Assembly (NCBI RefSeq): GCF_031348265.1
Contig: NZ_CP133771.1
Location: forward strand, 806,001 to 870,000
Source of the DNA: Streptomyces collinus
Lineage (GTDB): Bacteria > Actinomycetota > Actinomycetes > Streptomycetales > Streptomycetaceae
DNA: 64,000 bases
Reading direction: 5' to 3'
Of the stretch, positions 41,467 to 49,976 are shown one piece after another. Under the pieces are notes generated by a model. It saw only the letters and a program-made list of their open reading frames with translations, had not been told where the DNA came from and ran no database searches. Within the stretch, counting starts at the first letter, position 1. Every line of letters begins with the position of its first letter. The position numbers were made by a program, and so were the translations under genes.

Positions 41467-42371
41467 GCGCGGTCCGCACGGTGCTGGGGGACGTGTCCCC
41501 CGCAGACCTGGGTGTGTGCGACGCCCACGACCATCTGTTCTTCGGCAGTCCCCGGCTGCCCGGCCAGGAGCTGCGCAGCATGGCGGCGGCGCGGGCGGAG
41601 CTGGTGGCGTTCCGGGAGCAGGGCGGTGGGACCGTCGTGCAGTGGACGCCGTACGGGCTCGGGCGGCGGGCCGCCGATCTGCCGCCCCTGTCCCGGGAGA
41701 CGGGTGTGCACGTGGTCGCCGCGACCGGCCTGCACCAGGCCGTGCACTACGACGAGGACACGCTCGCCGGGCTGCGGAGCCGGCTCGCCGAGGTCTTCGT
41801 CGCCGAACTCACCGAGGGCATCGGGACATCGGGGGTGCCGGCGGGGCTCGTCAAGGTCGCGGGCGGCTTCCACACCCTGGACGCGCACGCCCGCTGGACC
41901 ATGACGGCGGCGGCCGAGGCGCAGCGCGCCACGGGCGCGGCGATCGCCGTGCACCTGGAGAGGGGAACCGGGGCGCTGGACGTACTGGACCTGCTGTGCG
42001 GGGAGTTGGGGGTGCCGCCGCACCGGGTGGTGCTCGGGCACCTCAACCGCTCCCCCGACCTGGTGGTGCACCGGCAGGCGGCGGAGTACGGCTGTTATCT
42101 GGCCTTCGACGGGCCGTCGCTCGCCCACCACGCCACGGACTGGCGGATGCCGGACGCCGTACGGGCCCTCGCCGACGCCGGGTTCGGCGACCGGCTGCTG
42201 CTGGGCGCGGACACCACCACGGCCGCCGCTCGCTCGGTGGACGGCGGCCCCGGGATGCCGTACCTGCTGCGCCGCGTGCGGCCCCGGCTCGTGGACGCCG
42301 TGGGCGAGGAGCTGGTGAGGCGCATCCTCACGGAGAATCCGGGGCGGGCGTTCGGGGCCGAGTGGCCCTGA
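41463..42371 (+). CDS. Phosphotriesterase-family metallohydrolase
   Basis: About 302 aa. The GTG start overlaps the preceding TGA as GTGA (a GTG at 41460 is also possible). The amidohydrolase-type metal motif is CDAHDHLFF. Further expected ligands lie at Lys in GLVKVAGGF, His in AIAVHLERG and VVLGHLNRSPD, and Asp in LLLGADTTT. It lacks a signal peptide. Members act as lactonases, phosphotriesterases or related hydrolases; the substrate here is unknown. It is coupled to DUF4865 under the TetR gene, so the pair may detoxify the compound that the repressor senses. Confidence 0.85.
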   Translation: MSAVRTVLGDVSPADLGVCDAHDHLFFGSPRLPGQELRSMAAARAELVAFREQGGGTVVQWTPYGLGRRAADLPPLSRETGVHVVAATGLHQAVHYDEDTLAGLRSRLAEVFVAELTEGIGTSGVPAGLVKVAGGFHTLDAHARWTMTAAAEAQRATGAAIAVHLERGTGALDVLDLLCGELGVPPHRVVLGHLNRSPDLVVHRQAAEYGCYLAFDGPSLAHHATDWRMPDAVRALADAGFGDRLLLGADTTTAAARSVDGGPGMPYLLRRVRPRLVDAVGEELVRRILTENPGRAFGAEWP

Positions 42372-42389
42372 CCCGCCTGGTCCCCGGCC

Positions 42390-42812
42390 TCAGCCGCCGG
42401 CCTGGTCGCTGTCCTTCATCGAGCCCCAGCCGTGCCAGCGGTCGACCTCGATCCAGGCGCTCACCCGGGGGCGGACGCGGTCGGGGTACGGCTTGCCGGT
42501 GTAGTGCCGGGCGAGATGGTCGATGTCGGCCAGGTCCTCGTCGGCGTACGTCTCGGTCACGCGGCCGATGAGGGTGACGTGGGTGTACCAGTCGTCGCCG
42601 GCGAGCACCGTGAGGGTGACGCGCGGGTCGCGGCGCAGATGCTTCAGGCGTACCCGGCCCTCGTCGAGGTTGACCAGGACGCGGCCGTCCTTCCACGCGT
42701 ACCACGTGGCGGTGGAGACCGGTGCACCGTCGGAGCGCAGCGTGGCCATGACGCACGGGTTGGGCCGGCTCAGCAGGGCGTCGGCCTCGGGCGGCAGCGG
42801 CGGCTTGGACAT
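42390..42812 (-). CDS. PPOX-class F420/FMN-dependent flavoprotein
   Basis: 140 aa from the ATG at 42812, with AGGAGG 7 nt upstream. It has the split-barrel fold: LSRPNPCVMATLRSDGAPVSTATWYAWKDG, VLVNLDEGRVRLKHLRRDPRVTLTV, and the end WIEVDRWHGWG. Actinobacterial members usually bind F420 and reduce small molecules. It begins 11 nt after the stop of the dehydrogenase gene and probably shares its transcript. Confidence 0.88.
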   Translation of the reverse strand: MSKPPLPPEADALLSRPNPCVMATLRSDGAPVSTATWYAWKDGRVLVNLDEGRVRLKHLRRDPRVTLTVLAGDDWYTHVTLIGRVTETYADEDLADIDHLARHYTGKPYPDRVRPRVSAWIEVDRWHGWGSMKDSDQAGG

Positions 42813-42823
42813 GAGGGAACCTC

Positions 42824-43714
42824 CTAGGAGTCGGTCTTCTCGTCGAAGCTGGCGAAGTAGGCGGCGGCCATGTCCTCGTCGGCGTGGCCCTGTGCGGCGG
42901 CGCGCTCCATTCGGGCGGCGGCCGCTTCGGCGACGTCCAGCCGGACGCCGTGGCCTGCGCCGGCCTGGACGATGAGCCGGGCGTCCTTGGCGGCGGTGCT
43001 CACCGCGAACTGGGGCGGTGTGAGCCTGCCTTCGAGAACGAGATCCGACTTGGCGCGCAGATAGCCCATGTCGAGCGGGCCGCCGGCGACGAGGTCGAAG
43101 AAGCCGTGCGGGTCGACGCCGAGGGCCTTCGACAGGGCGAGGGCCTCGCCGGCGGCGGCCGTGACGGCGAGGACCCAGCTGTTGGCGACGAGCTTGAGGC
43201 GGGTGGCCCCGCCCTCCGCTCCGTCCTCGCCGGACCAGACGGTCCGGGCGCCGACCGCCTCGAAGACCGGCGTCACCTTCTCGCGCCCCTCGACGGGGCC
43301 GGCCGCGAGCACGGTCAGTGTCCCGGCCTCGGCGGGCTGGCGGGTGCCCAGGACGGGTGCGTCGTAGAAGAGCAGGCCGTGCTCGCGGGCGAAGGCGGCC
43401 AGCTCGGCGACGCCGTCGAGGCCTGCGGTACTGGACTGCACCCATGCGATGCCGGGGCGCAGGGCGGGAGCGGCCTCGCGCATCGTCTCCAGGGCGGCGG
43501 GGCCGTCGTGGAGCATGGTCAGGACGATGTCGGTGTCCCGCACCGCCTGCTCGGGGCTGTCGGCGATGCGCACGCCCTCGGCGGCCAGCGGCTCGGCCTT
43601 GGCGCGGGTGCGGTTCCAGGCATGGACCGTGTGACCGGCCCGGGCGAGGTTGCGGGCCATCGCGGCACCCATGATGCCGGTGCCCAGGACGCTCACGGTG
43701 AGCTGGTGGGTCAT
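42824..43714 (-). CDS. 3-hydroxyisobutyrate-dehydrogenase-family oxidoreductase
   Basis: 296 aa. The N-terminal NADP-binding motif is VLGTGIMGAAMARNLARAGHTVHAWNRT. The family signature is present as APVLGTRQPAEAGTL, and the catalytic Lys as GGATRLKLVANSW. It resembles beta-hydroxyacid or imine-reductase-type enzymes; the natural substrate is not predictable. It is first in a two-gene unit with the PPOX flavoprotein. Confidence 0.88.
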   Translation of the reverse strand: MTHQLTVSVLGTGIMGAAMARNLARAGHTVHAWNRTRAKAEPLAAEGVRIADSPEQAVRDTDIVLTMLHDGPAALETMREAAPALRPGIAWVQSSTAGLDGVAELAAFAREHGLLFYDAPVLGTRQPAEAGTLTVLAAGPVEGREKVTPVFEAVGARTVWSGEDGAEGGATRLKLVANSWVLAVTAAAGEALALSKALGVDPHGFFDLVAGGPLDMGYLRAKSDLVLEGRLTPPQFAVSTAAKDARLIVQAGAGHGVRLDVAEAAAARMERAAAQGHADEDMAAAYFASFDEKTDS

Positions 43715-43858
43715 TGCGTCAACTTCCTCGGTGGTGCGGTCGCGGGCGGACTGTCCGGTCCCCAGCCTGCCCGCTCAGCGGCGCGCCTTCCCGCAAGCGG
43801 CGCGCTCAAGCCTGATACCCGTGGGGTCAGCCTCGCGGGAGCACGCCCGGTTGACCGG

Positions 43859-45106
43859 TCACCCGCGCGAGGACAGCGCTCCCAGCGGATCGTCCAGGAC
43901 CGGCTGCCACGCCAGTTCCGCCGCGCCGACCAGGCTGTTGTGGTCGAGGGTGCAGGGCAGGATGGGGACGCCGCCGCTCTGGCCCCACAGGCTGCGGTCG
44001 GCGACGACGGCGCGCAGGCGGGCGGGGTCGGCGTCGAGGAGGGTGCGGTGCAGGCCGCCGAGGATGATGCGGTCCGGGTTGAGGATGTTGACCAGGCCCG
44101 CGAGGCCGAGGCCGAGGCGGTCGATCAGCGCTTCGGCGGCGGTGCGGACGGCCGGGTCGTCGTGGTGGTGGCGGATCAGGTCGATGGACTGCTGGAGCAG
44201 GGAGACCTCGGGGCCCGGTTCGCGTCCGGCCTCGGTGAGGAAGGCCAGCGGGTCGGTCTCCACGTCGAGGCAGCCGCGGCTGCCGCAGTGGCACGGGCGG
44301 CCCTCGGGGTGCACGGTGAGGTGCCCGACCTCCAGCGCGAGGCCCGAACTGCCCCGGTGCAAGCGGCCGTCGAGGACGAGCGCGCCGCCGACACCGCGGT
44401 GGCCGGTGGCCACGCACAGCAGGTCCCGGGCGCCGCGGCCGGCGCCGTGCCGGTGCTCGGCGAGCGCGGCGAGGTTGACGTCGTTCGCGGCGAACGCGGG
44501 CCCGTCGATGCCGGCCGCGCGCACCTGCTCGGCGAAGATGTCCCGCACGGGCGCGCCCGCGGGCCAGGCCAGGTGGAGGGGGTTCAGCGCCAGACCCTCG
44601 GGTTCGGCGACGGCGGAGGGTACGGCGAGGCCCGCGCCCACGCACCGGAGTCCGGTCTCGCGCAGCAGCTCGGCGCCGGCCGTGACGACGGAGGCGAGCA
44701 CCTTGGCCGGGTCGGCGTCGACGACCTCGCAGCCGGGCGCGGTGGCGACGATCCGGCCGCCCAAGCCGACCAGCGCCGCCCGGAAGCCGTCGGCGTGCAC
44801 CTGCGCGGCGAGCGCGACGGGTCCGTCGTCGGCGACGGCCAGTTTGTGGGAAGGCCTGCCCTGCGATCCGGCTGCGGCGCCGGGCCGGGCGTCGACCCGG
44901 ATCAGCCCGAGTGCCTCCAGCTCGGCGGCGACCGCGCCGGCCGTCGCACGCGTCACCCCGAGCTCGGCGGTGAGCACGGCCCGGGTCGGTGCGCGTCCGG
45001 TGTGGACGAGCTCCAGCGCGGGTCCGAGCGCCGCGCGCCCCCGGTCCAGCCGCGTCCTCGAGGTGCTCCCATCCCCCGCCTGCCGGGGGTCCGCCTTCCC
45101 GCTCAT
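43859..45106 (-). CDS. ROK family transcriptional regulator
   Basis: 415 aa. The N-terminal winged helix is ELVHTGRAPTRAVLTAELGVTRATAGAVAAELEALGLIRV. The ROK sugar-kinase-like domain has the zinc motif CHCGSRGCLDVE and EVGHLTVHPEGRP. It is not a kinase by context: no sugar gene is adjacent. It is probably a carbohydrate-responsive repressor acting elsewhere, possibly autoregulated. Confidence 0.92.
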   Translation of the reverse strand: MSGKADPRQAGDGSTSRTRLDRGRAALGPALELVHTGRAPTRAVLTAELGVTRATAGAVAAELEALGLIRVDARPGAAAGSQGRPSHKLAVADDGPVALAAQVHADGFRAALVGLGGRIVATAPGCEVVDADPAKVLASVVTAGAELLRETGLRCVGAGLAVPSAVAEPEGLALNPLHLAWPAGAPVRDIFAEQVRAAGIDGPAFAANDVNLAALAEHRHGAGRGARDLLCVATGHRGVGGALVLDGRLHRGSSGLALEVGHLTVHPEGRPCHCGSRGCLDVETDPLAFLTEAGREPGPEVSLLQQSIDLIRHHHDDPAVRTAAEALIDRLGLGLAGLVNILNPDRIILGGLHRTLLDADPARLRAVVADRSLWGQSGGVPILPCTLDHNSLVGAAELAWQPVLDDPLGALSSRG

Positions 45107-45161
45107 GAGGGCGAGTCTCCCATGATCCGCCGGGATGGTGGCCGAGCCTGCCCGCCGGGCG

Positions 45162-45845
45162 TCACGGAGCCGCGGGGCTCCGCTCGGCCGGGTGCCGGAA
45201 GCCGCTGACCCGGAGCGTGATGTTGAGACGGCCCGTGAGGCCGAGCCCGGGCGGTGCCGTGCCCGCGTGGACGCGGGGGACTCCGTGGTAGGCCAGGCGG
45301 GACGGGCCGCCGAAGACGAACAGGTCGCCGCTGCGCAGCTCGACGTCGGTGTAGGGCCGGGTGCGCGTTTCGGTGTTGCCGAAGCGGAAGACGCAGGTGT
45401 CGCCGAGGCTCAGCGACACCACCGGTGCGTCGGACTTCTCGTCGCTGTCGCGGTGCATGCCCATGCGGGCGTCGGCGTCGTAGAAGTTGATCAGGGCGAT
45501 GTCGTAGTCCGGAGCGGGTCCTGCGAGGGTGTCGCGGACCGCCCGGCGGCCCAGTTCGCCGAGCCATCGCGGGAACGGCTTCACCGGCGCGCCGTCCCCG
45601 TCGGCGACCGTGCGGGCGTAGGCGTACGGGTACCAGTGCCAGCCCAGGCACACCTGGCGGGCGGTCATGGTGCCGCCGCCGGGGGTGCGGACCGTGCGCA
45701 GGCCGGCGGGGGGCCGGGCCCACTCGCGGCAGGAGTCGAGCAGTTCCCGCTGGTGATCCGCGTCCAGCCAGCCGGGCAGGTGCACGGCGCCGGGCGCGAT
45801 CTGCGCTCGCGGCCTGGGGAACAGCTCGGCGTCCATGCCCTCCAT
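45162..45845 (-). CDS. alkB: AlkB-like 2-oxoglutarate/Fe(II) dioxygenase
   Basis: About 227 aa; the start may be the ATG at 45845 or 45836 or the GTG at 45857. It repairs alkylated bases (1-methyladenine, 3-methylcytosine) by oxidative demethylation. Visible motifs are YDIALINFYDADARMGMHRDSDE with the HxD iron ligands, LAYHGVPRV with the distal His, and RLNITLRVSGF with the arginines that bind 2-oxoglutarate. It is divergent from rlmG. Confidence 0.9.
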   Translation of the reverse strand: MEGMDAELFPRPRAQIAPGAVHLPGWLDADHQRELLDSCREWARPPAGLRTVRTPGGGTMTARQVCLGWHWYPYAYARTVADGDGAPVKPFPRWLGELGRRAVRDTLAGPAPDYDIALINFYDADARMGMHRDSDEKSDAPVVSLSLGDTCVFRFGNTETRTRPYTDVELRSGDLFVFGGPSRLAYHGVPRVHAGTAPPGLGLTGRLNITLRVSGFRHPAERSPAAP

Positions 45846-45892
45846 GGTGCACGACACGCCCTGAGCTGCGGCTCGGCTAGCCTGGTCGCACG

Positions 45893-47035
45893 ATGAACGA
45901 CCGTATGACGACGCCGTGGGGCGAGCCGGCGCTGACCCGTTTCCCCGAGGACCCGCGCGCCGGGCTGCGCGCCTGGGACGCCTCCGACGAGTACCTGCTG
46001 AGGCATCTGGCCGCGGAGCGGGTGCCGCTGGACGGCACGGTCGTGGTCGTCGGGGACCGGTGGGGCGCGCTGGTCACGGCGCTGGCGGAGCACCGGCCGG
46101 TGCAGATCAGCGACTCCTTCCTCGCGCAGGAGGCGACCCGCGCCAACGTAGCGCGGGCGGGTGCCGAGCCGGGTGCGGTGCGACTGCTCACCACGCAGGA
46201 TCCGCCGCCTGAGCGGATCGACGTGCTGCTGGTGCGGGTGCCGAAGAGCCTGGCGCTGCTGGAGGATCAGTTGCTGCGGCTGGCGCCTGCCGTGCACGCG
46301 GGGACGGTCGTCGTGGGGACCGGCATGGTGAAGGAGATCCACACCTCGACGCTGCAGCTTTTCGAGCGGATCCTCGGCCCGACCCGCACCTCGCTCGCCG
46401 AGAAGAAGGCCCGGCTGATCTTCTGCGCGCCGGACCCGGCACTGGAGCGGCCCGCCAACCCGTGGCCGTACGTCTACACGCTGCCGGACGGCATCGGCCC
46501 CGCCGCGGGAGGCACCGTCGTCAATCACGCGGGGGTCTTCTGCGCCGACCGGCTCGACATCGGGACGCGGTTCTTCCTCGGGCATCTGCCGCAGGGGCGG
46601 GGGCGCCGGGTGGTGGACCTGGGGTGCGGCAACGGCGTGGTGGGTACGTCGGTGGCGCTGGCCGACCCGGACGCCGAGGTGCTGTTCGTGGACGAGTCGT
46701 TCCAGGCCGTGGCCTCGGCGGAGGCCACGTACCAGGCCAACGGCGCGCCGGGGCATGCCGAGTTCCGGGTCGGGGACGGTCTGGCGGGCGTGCCCTCCGG
46801 CAGTGTCGATGTGGTCCTCAGCAACCCGCCGTTCCACTCCCACCAGGCGACGACGGACGCCACGGCCTGGCGGATGTTCACCGGGGCGCGGCGCACGCTG
46901 CGGCCGGGCGGGGAGCTGTGGGTGGTCGGCAACCGGCATCTGGGCTACCACGTCAAGCTGCGCAAGCTGTTCGGCAACAGCCGGCTCGTCGCGAGCGATC
47001 CGAAGTTCGTGGTGCTGAAGGCCGTCAAGCGCTAG
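45893..47035 (+). CDS. rlmG: 23S rRNA (guanine-N2) methyltransferase, RlmG/RsmC type
   Basis: 380 aa in two Rossmann-like halves, as in RlmG/RsmC. The N-terminal half is degenerate (VVVVGDRWGALVTALAEH). The C-terminal half is catalytic, with RRVVDLGCGNGVVGTSVAL for AdoMet and VVLSNPPFHSHQATTDATAWRMF, the NPPF signature of base N-methyltransferases. It methylates a guanine N2 in rRNA; whether the target is 23S or 16S cannot be decided. Its last 11 bp overlap the convergent aldolase gene. Confidence 0.85.
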   Translation: MNDRMTTPWGEPALTRFPEDPRAGLRAWDASDEYLLRHLAAERVPLDGTVVVVGDRWGALVTALAEHRPVQISDSFLAQEATRANVARAGAEPGAVRLLTTQDPPPERIDVLLVRVPKSLALLEDQLLRLAPAVHAGTVVVGTGMVKEIHTSTLQLFERILGPTRTSLAEKKARLIFCAPDPALERPANPWPYVYTLPDGIGPAAGGTVVNHAGVFCADRLDIGTRFFLGHLPQGRGRRVVDLGCGNGVVGTSVALADPDAEVLFVDESFQAVASAEATYQANGAPGHAEFRVGDGLAGVPSGSVDVVLSNPPFHSHQATTDATAWRMFTGARRTLRPGGELWVVGNRHLGYHVKLRKLFGNSRLVASDPKFVVLKAVKR

Positions 47036-47885
47036 CGCAGCCCAGGGTCTGGAGGGTCCTGGCGACCGTTCGGGTCATCGCCTCCCGGGCGAGGGTCAGG
47101 TAGCTGCGCGGGTCGACCGCCTCGGGGCGTTCGGTGAGGAAATCCCGGACCGCTCCGGTCAGCGCGATGTTCAGGGCCGTGCCGATGTTGACCTTGGTGA
47201 TGCCTCCGGCGACGGCCGCCGTGAGTTCGTCGTCCGGGACACCGGAGGAGCCGTGCAGGACGAGCGGGACGTCCAGGGCGGCCGACAGGCGTTTGAGCAG
47301 GGCGTGGTCGAGGGCCGCCGTGCGGGTGGTCATGGCGTGGGAACTGCCGATGGCGACGGCCAGGGCGTCCACGCCCGAGTCGGCGACGAAGGATCGCGCC
47401 TCGTCGGGGTCGGTGCGGGCGCCGGGGGCGTGCGCGTCCAGCGGGGGTCTGCCGTTCTTGCCGCCGATCTGGCCCAACTCGGCCTCGATCCAGAGTCCTT
47501 GGGTGTGTGCCCAGTCGACCGCCGCCCGGGTCGCGGTGAGGTTCTCGGCGTAGGGCAGGCGGGCCGCGTCGTACATCACGGAGCTGAAGCCGGCGTCCGG
47601 GGCCTGGCGCAGCAGGGCGTCGCTCTGCACGTGGTCGAGGTGCAACGCGACCGGCACGGCGGCACGTTCGGCCACGGCGACGGCCGCGCGGGCGAGCGGG
47701 AGCAGTTGTCCGGCGCGGAACTTCACCGCGTTCTCGCTGACCTGGAGGACGACGGGGGCGCACACCGACTCGGCGCCCGCGACGACGGCCTCGACGTGCT
47801 CCAGGGTGATGACGTTGAAGGAGGCGACGGCCGAGCCGGCCGCGGCGGCGCGGGTGACGAGGTCGCCGGTGGTGGTCAGAGGCAC
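47025..47885 (-). CDS. Class II fructose/tagatose-bisphosphate aldolase (GatY/KbaY-like)
   Basis: 286 aa from the GTG at 47885, with AGGAG 5 nt upstream; the longer open frame is spurious. It is a zinc-dependent aldolase: VALHLDHVQSDALL (His ligand), SSVMYDAARLPYAENL, WIEAELGQIGGKNG and VPLVLHGSSGVPDDELTAAVAGGITKVNIGTAL. It cleaves a ketose bisphosphate into dihydroxyacetone phosphate and an aldehyde. With the SIS-domain protein upstream and a DeoR regulator divergent from that, it probably finishes galactosamine-type amino-sugar breakdown (tagatose-1,6-bisphosphate). Confidence 0.85.
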   Translation of the reverse strand: MPLTTTGDLVTRAAAAGSAVASFNVITLEHVEAVVAGAESVCAPVVLQVSENAVKFRAGQLLPLARAAVAVAERAAVPVALHLDHVQSDALLRQAPDAGFSSVMYDAARLPYAENLTATRAAVDWAHTQGLWIEAELGQIGGKNGRPPLDAHAPGARTDPDEARSFVADSGVDALAVAIGSSHAMTTRTAALDHALLKRLSAALDVPLVLHGSSGVPDDELTAAVAGGITKVNIGTALNIALTGAVRDFLTERPEAVDPRSYLTLAREAMTRTVARTLQTLGCASA

Positions 47886-47912
47886 GGGGTCTCCTGGGGC
47901 CTGTCGTTCGGA

Positions 47913-47953
47913 TCGGGCCGGCCGAGAGGGACTGCGTCTTTCGGCCGGCCCGA
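47913..47953 (-). terminator. 13-bp perfect inverted repeat before the aldolase gene
   Basis: TCGGGCCGGCCGA and TCGGCCGGCCCGA surround a 15-nt loop. It sits 28 bp upstream of the aldolase GTG within the 221-bp gap after the SIS gene. It could terminate or attenuate the SIS transcript or stabilise the aldolase mRNA. The rest of the gap shows nothing clear. Confidence 0.65.
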
Positions 47954-48106
47954 AGGGGGCGTGGTGCGTGCAGATGCAGGGCGGAGGAGGGGGGTCGACG
48001 CGGTGGCGGTCCCTTCCCGTGCGAGCGCAGCCGGGCGGGCGGCGGTCGGCGACGGACGACGAGTCAGGCCTCACGACGGCGGCGCGATCCGGGCGGAGTC
48101 CTGAAG

Positions 48107-48988
48107 TCAGGGCGCGAGGATCACCGAGCGCGTGAGGTGGCGCGGGCTGTCGGGGTCCAGTCCGCGGGACGCGGCGACGGCGACCGCGAGGCGCTGGACG
48201 CGGACGAGTTCGGCGAGCGGGTCGAGGCGCCCGGCGATCCACAACGCGCCCGTGTCACGCACCTGTTGGGCAAGTCCGTCGGGCGCGTCGCCCAGCATCC
48301 AGGTCGCCGTGCCCCGGGTGCTGACGCTGATGGGGCCGTGCCGGTACTCCATCGCCGGGTAGGCCTCCGCCCAGGCCAGCGCAGCCTCGCGCATCTTCAG
48401 TCCGGCCTCGTCGGCCAGGCCGACGGTCCAGCCGCGCCCCAGGAAGGTGAACTGCCCGCATTCCACCAGCCCTTCGGGCAGCGGCTCCGCCAGGGCGGTG
48501 CGCGCGTCGGTGACGGCCGCGTCGGGGTGGAGGCCGAGGTGGGCGCGGAGCAGGGTGAGGGCCGTGGTCGCGAACCGGGTCTGGACGACGGAGCGTTCGT
48601 CCGCGAAGTCCAGGACGGCGAGGTCGCCGGCGGCCGTCCGCACGGGTGTGTCCGGGTCGGCGGTGATGGCGGTGGTGCGGGTCGCGCCCTTCAGCCGGCC
48701 CAGCAGGTCCAGGATCTCGGTCGTGGTGCCGGAGCGGGTGAGGGCGACGACCCGGTCGTAGCGGCGGCCGTGGGGGAACTCCGAGGCGGCGAAGGCGTCG
48801 GTCTCGCCCTGGCCCGCGCCCTCGCGCAGGGCCGCGGCGGCCCGCGCCATGAAGTACGAGGTGCCGCAGCCGACGATCGCGACCCGCTCCCCCGGCGCGG
48901 GCAGCACTTTCGCGTGGTGGGCCGCCTGCGACGCGGCGCGTGCCCAGCACTCGGGCTGACTGGTCAGCTCGTCCTCGACATGCGTCAT
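48107..48988 (-). CDS. SIS-domain sugar-phosphate isomerase/deaminase (AgaS/GlmS-like)
   Basis: 293 aa from the ATG at 48988, with GGAGGG 6 nt upstream. It has two SIS folds: VAIVGCGTSYFMARAAAALRE, RVVALTRSGTTTEILDLL, then FLGRGWTVGLADEAGLKMREAALAWAEAYPAMEYRHGPIS, the glucosamine-phosphate-binding pattern of GlmS/AgaS. It lacks the glutaminase domain of GlmS, so it more likely deaminates or isomerises an amino-sugar phosphate. It heads the SIS-aldolase unit opposite a DeoR gene. Confidence 0.85.
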   Translation of the reverse strand: MTHVEDELTSQPECWARAASQAAHHAKVLPAPGERVAIVGCGTSYFMARAAAALREGAGQGETDAFAASEFPHGRRYDRVVALTRSGTTTEILDLLGRLKGATRTTAITADPDTPVRTAAGDLAVLDFADERSVVQTRFATTALTLLRAHLGLHPDAAVTDARTALAEPLPEGLVECGQFTFLGRGWTVGLADEAGLKMREAALAWAEAYPAMEYRHGPISVSTRGTATWMLGDAPDGLAQQVRDTGALWIAGRLDPLAELVRVQRLAVAVAASRGLDPDSPRHLTRSVILAP

Positions 48989-49033
48989 CCCGCACCCTCC
49001 ATTCTGATTGTTCCTGCAAGATAGTCCCATGTT

Positions 49034-49051
49034 TCGAGCATCATCAAGCAT
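49034..49051. promoter_or_regulatory. Candidate DeoR direct-repeat operator
   Basis: TCGAGCAT and TCAAGCAT are separated by CA, giving a 10-bp period. They lie in the 118-bp gap between the divergent SIS and DeoR genes. Direct repeats with a one-turn spacing are typical of DeoR-family operators. The evidence is modest. Confidence 0.4.
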
Positions 49052-49106
49052 TCGGCCGCTTCGGGTGCGCTAGGGTCGCCCTGAGATCGAGGACGTGGAG
49101 GTGCGG

Positions 49107-49886
49107 ATGTCGCGCGACGCCCGCTGGAAGGCGCTGCTGGAACTGCTCGTGGAGCGCGGCCGGCTGGACGTCGAGGACGCGGCGGCCGAGCTCGGGGTGT
49201 CGGCGGCGACGATCCGCCGTGACTTCGACGGGCTCGCCGAGCAGCAGATGCTGGTGCGCACCCGGGGCGGCGCGGTCGTGCACGGCGTGTCGTACGAGTT
49301 GCCGCTGCGCTACAAGACGGCCCGCCACGCCTCCGAGAAGCAGCGCATCGCCAAGGCGGTGGCGGAGCTGGTGGCGCCGGGCGAGGCGGTCGGGCTGACC
49401 GGGGGAACCACCACGACCGAGGTGGCGCGGGCGCTGGCGGTGCGCGGGGATCTGGTGTCCGGGGCGCCCGCGCTGACCGTGGTGACGAACGCGCTGAACA
49501 TCGCGAACGAGCTGGCCGTGCGGCCCCAGTTCAAGATCGTGCTGACCGGAGGGGTGGCGCGGGCCCAGTCGTACGAGCTGGTCGGGCCGCTCGCGGACGG
49601 GGTGCTCGGGCAGATCACCGTCGACGTGGCGGTGCTCGGTGTCGTCGCCTTCGACGTCACGCACGGTGCGGCGGCGCACGACGAGGCCGAGGCGGCGATC
49701 AACCGGCTGCTGTGCGAGCGGGCGGAGCGGGTGGTGGTCGCCGCCGACTCCAGCAAGCTCGGGCAGCGGGCCTTCGCCCGGATCTGCGCGGCCGAGGCGG
49801 TGGACACCCTGGTCACGGACACGGCGGCCGACCCGGAGGCGGTGCGGCGCTTCGAGGAGGCCGGGCTGCGGGTCGTCACCGTCTGA
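49107..49886 (+). CDS. DeoR family transcriptional regulator (AgaR-like position)
   Basis: 259 aa from the ATG at 49107, with GGAG 6 nt upstream. The helix-turn-helix is RLDVEDAAAELGVSAATIRRDFDGLAEQQMLVRTRGGAVVHG. The effector domain has LTGGTTTTEVARAL, VTNALNIANELAV and VVVAADSSKLGQRAFARI. It is divergent from the SIS-aldolase genes, so it probably represses them until an amino-sugar phosphate binds. Confidence 0.92.
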   Translation: MSRDARWKALLELLVERGRLDVEDAAAELGVSAATIRRDFDGLAEQQMLVRTRGGAVVHGVSYELPLRYKTARHASEKQRIAKAVAELVAPGEAVGLTGGTTTTEVARALAVRGDLVSGAPALTVVTNALNIANELAVRPQFKIVLTGGVARAQSYELVGPLADGVLGQITVDVAVLGVVAFDVTHGAAAHDEAEAAINRLLCERAERVVVAADSSKLGQRAFARICAAEAVDTLVTDTAADPEAVRRFEEAGLRVVTV

Positions 49887-49976
49887 CGGCGGCGTCCGGC
49901 AGCCGTCCGGCAGCGGCGGTCCGCCGGCGGCGGCTCTAGGCTTGGGCTGAGGCGCCTACCGGGCAGGGAGGCTGTC

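Noticed and set aside
43859-45106. ROK protein as a sugar kinase
   Set aside because: A clear N-terminal winged helix and lack of adjacent sugar genes make it a regulator.
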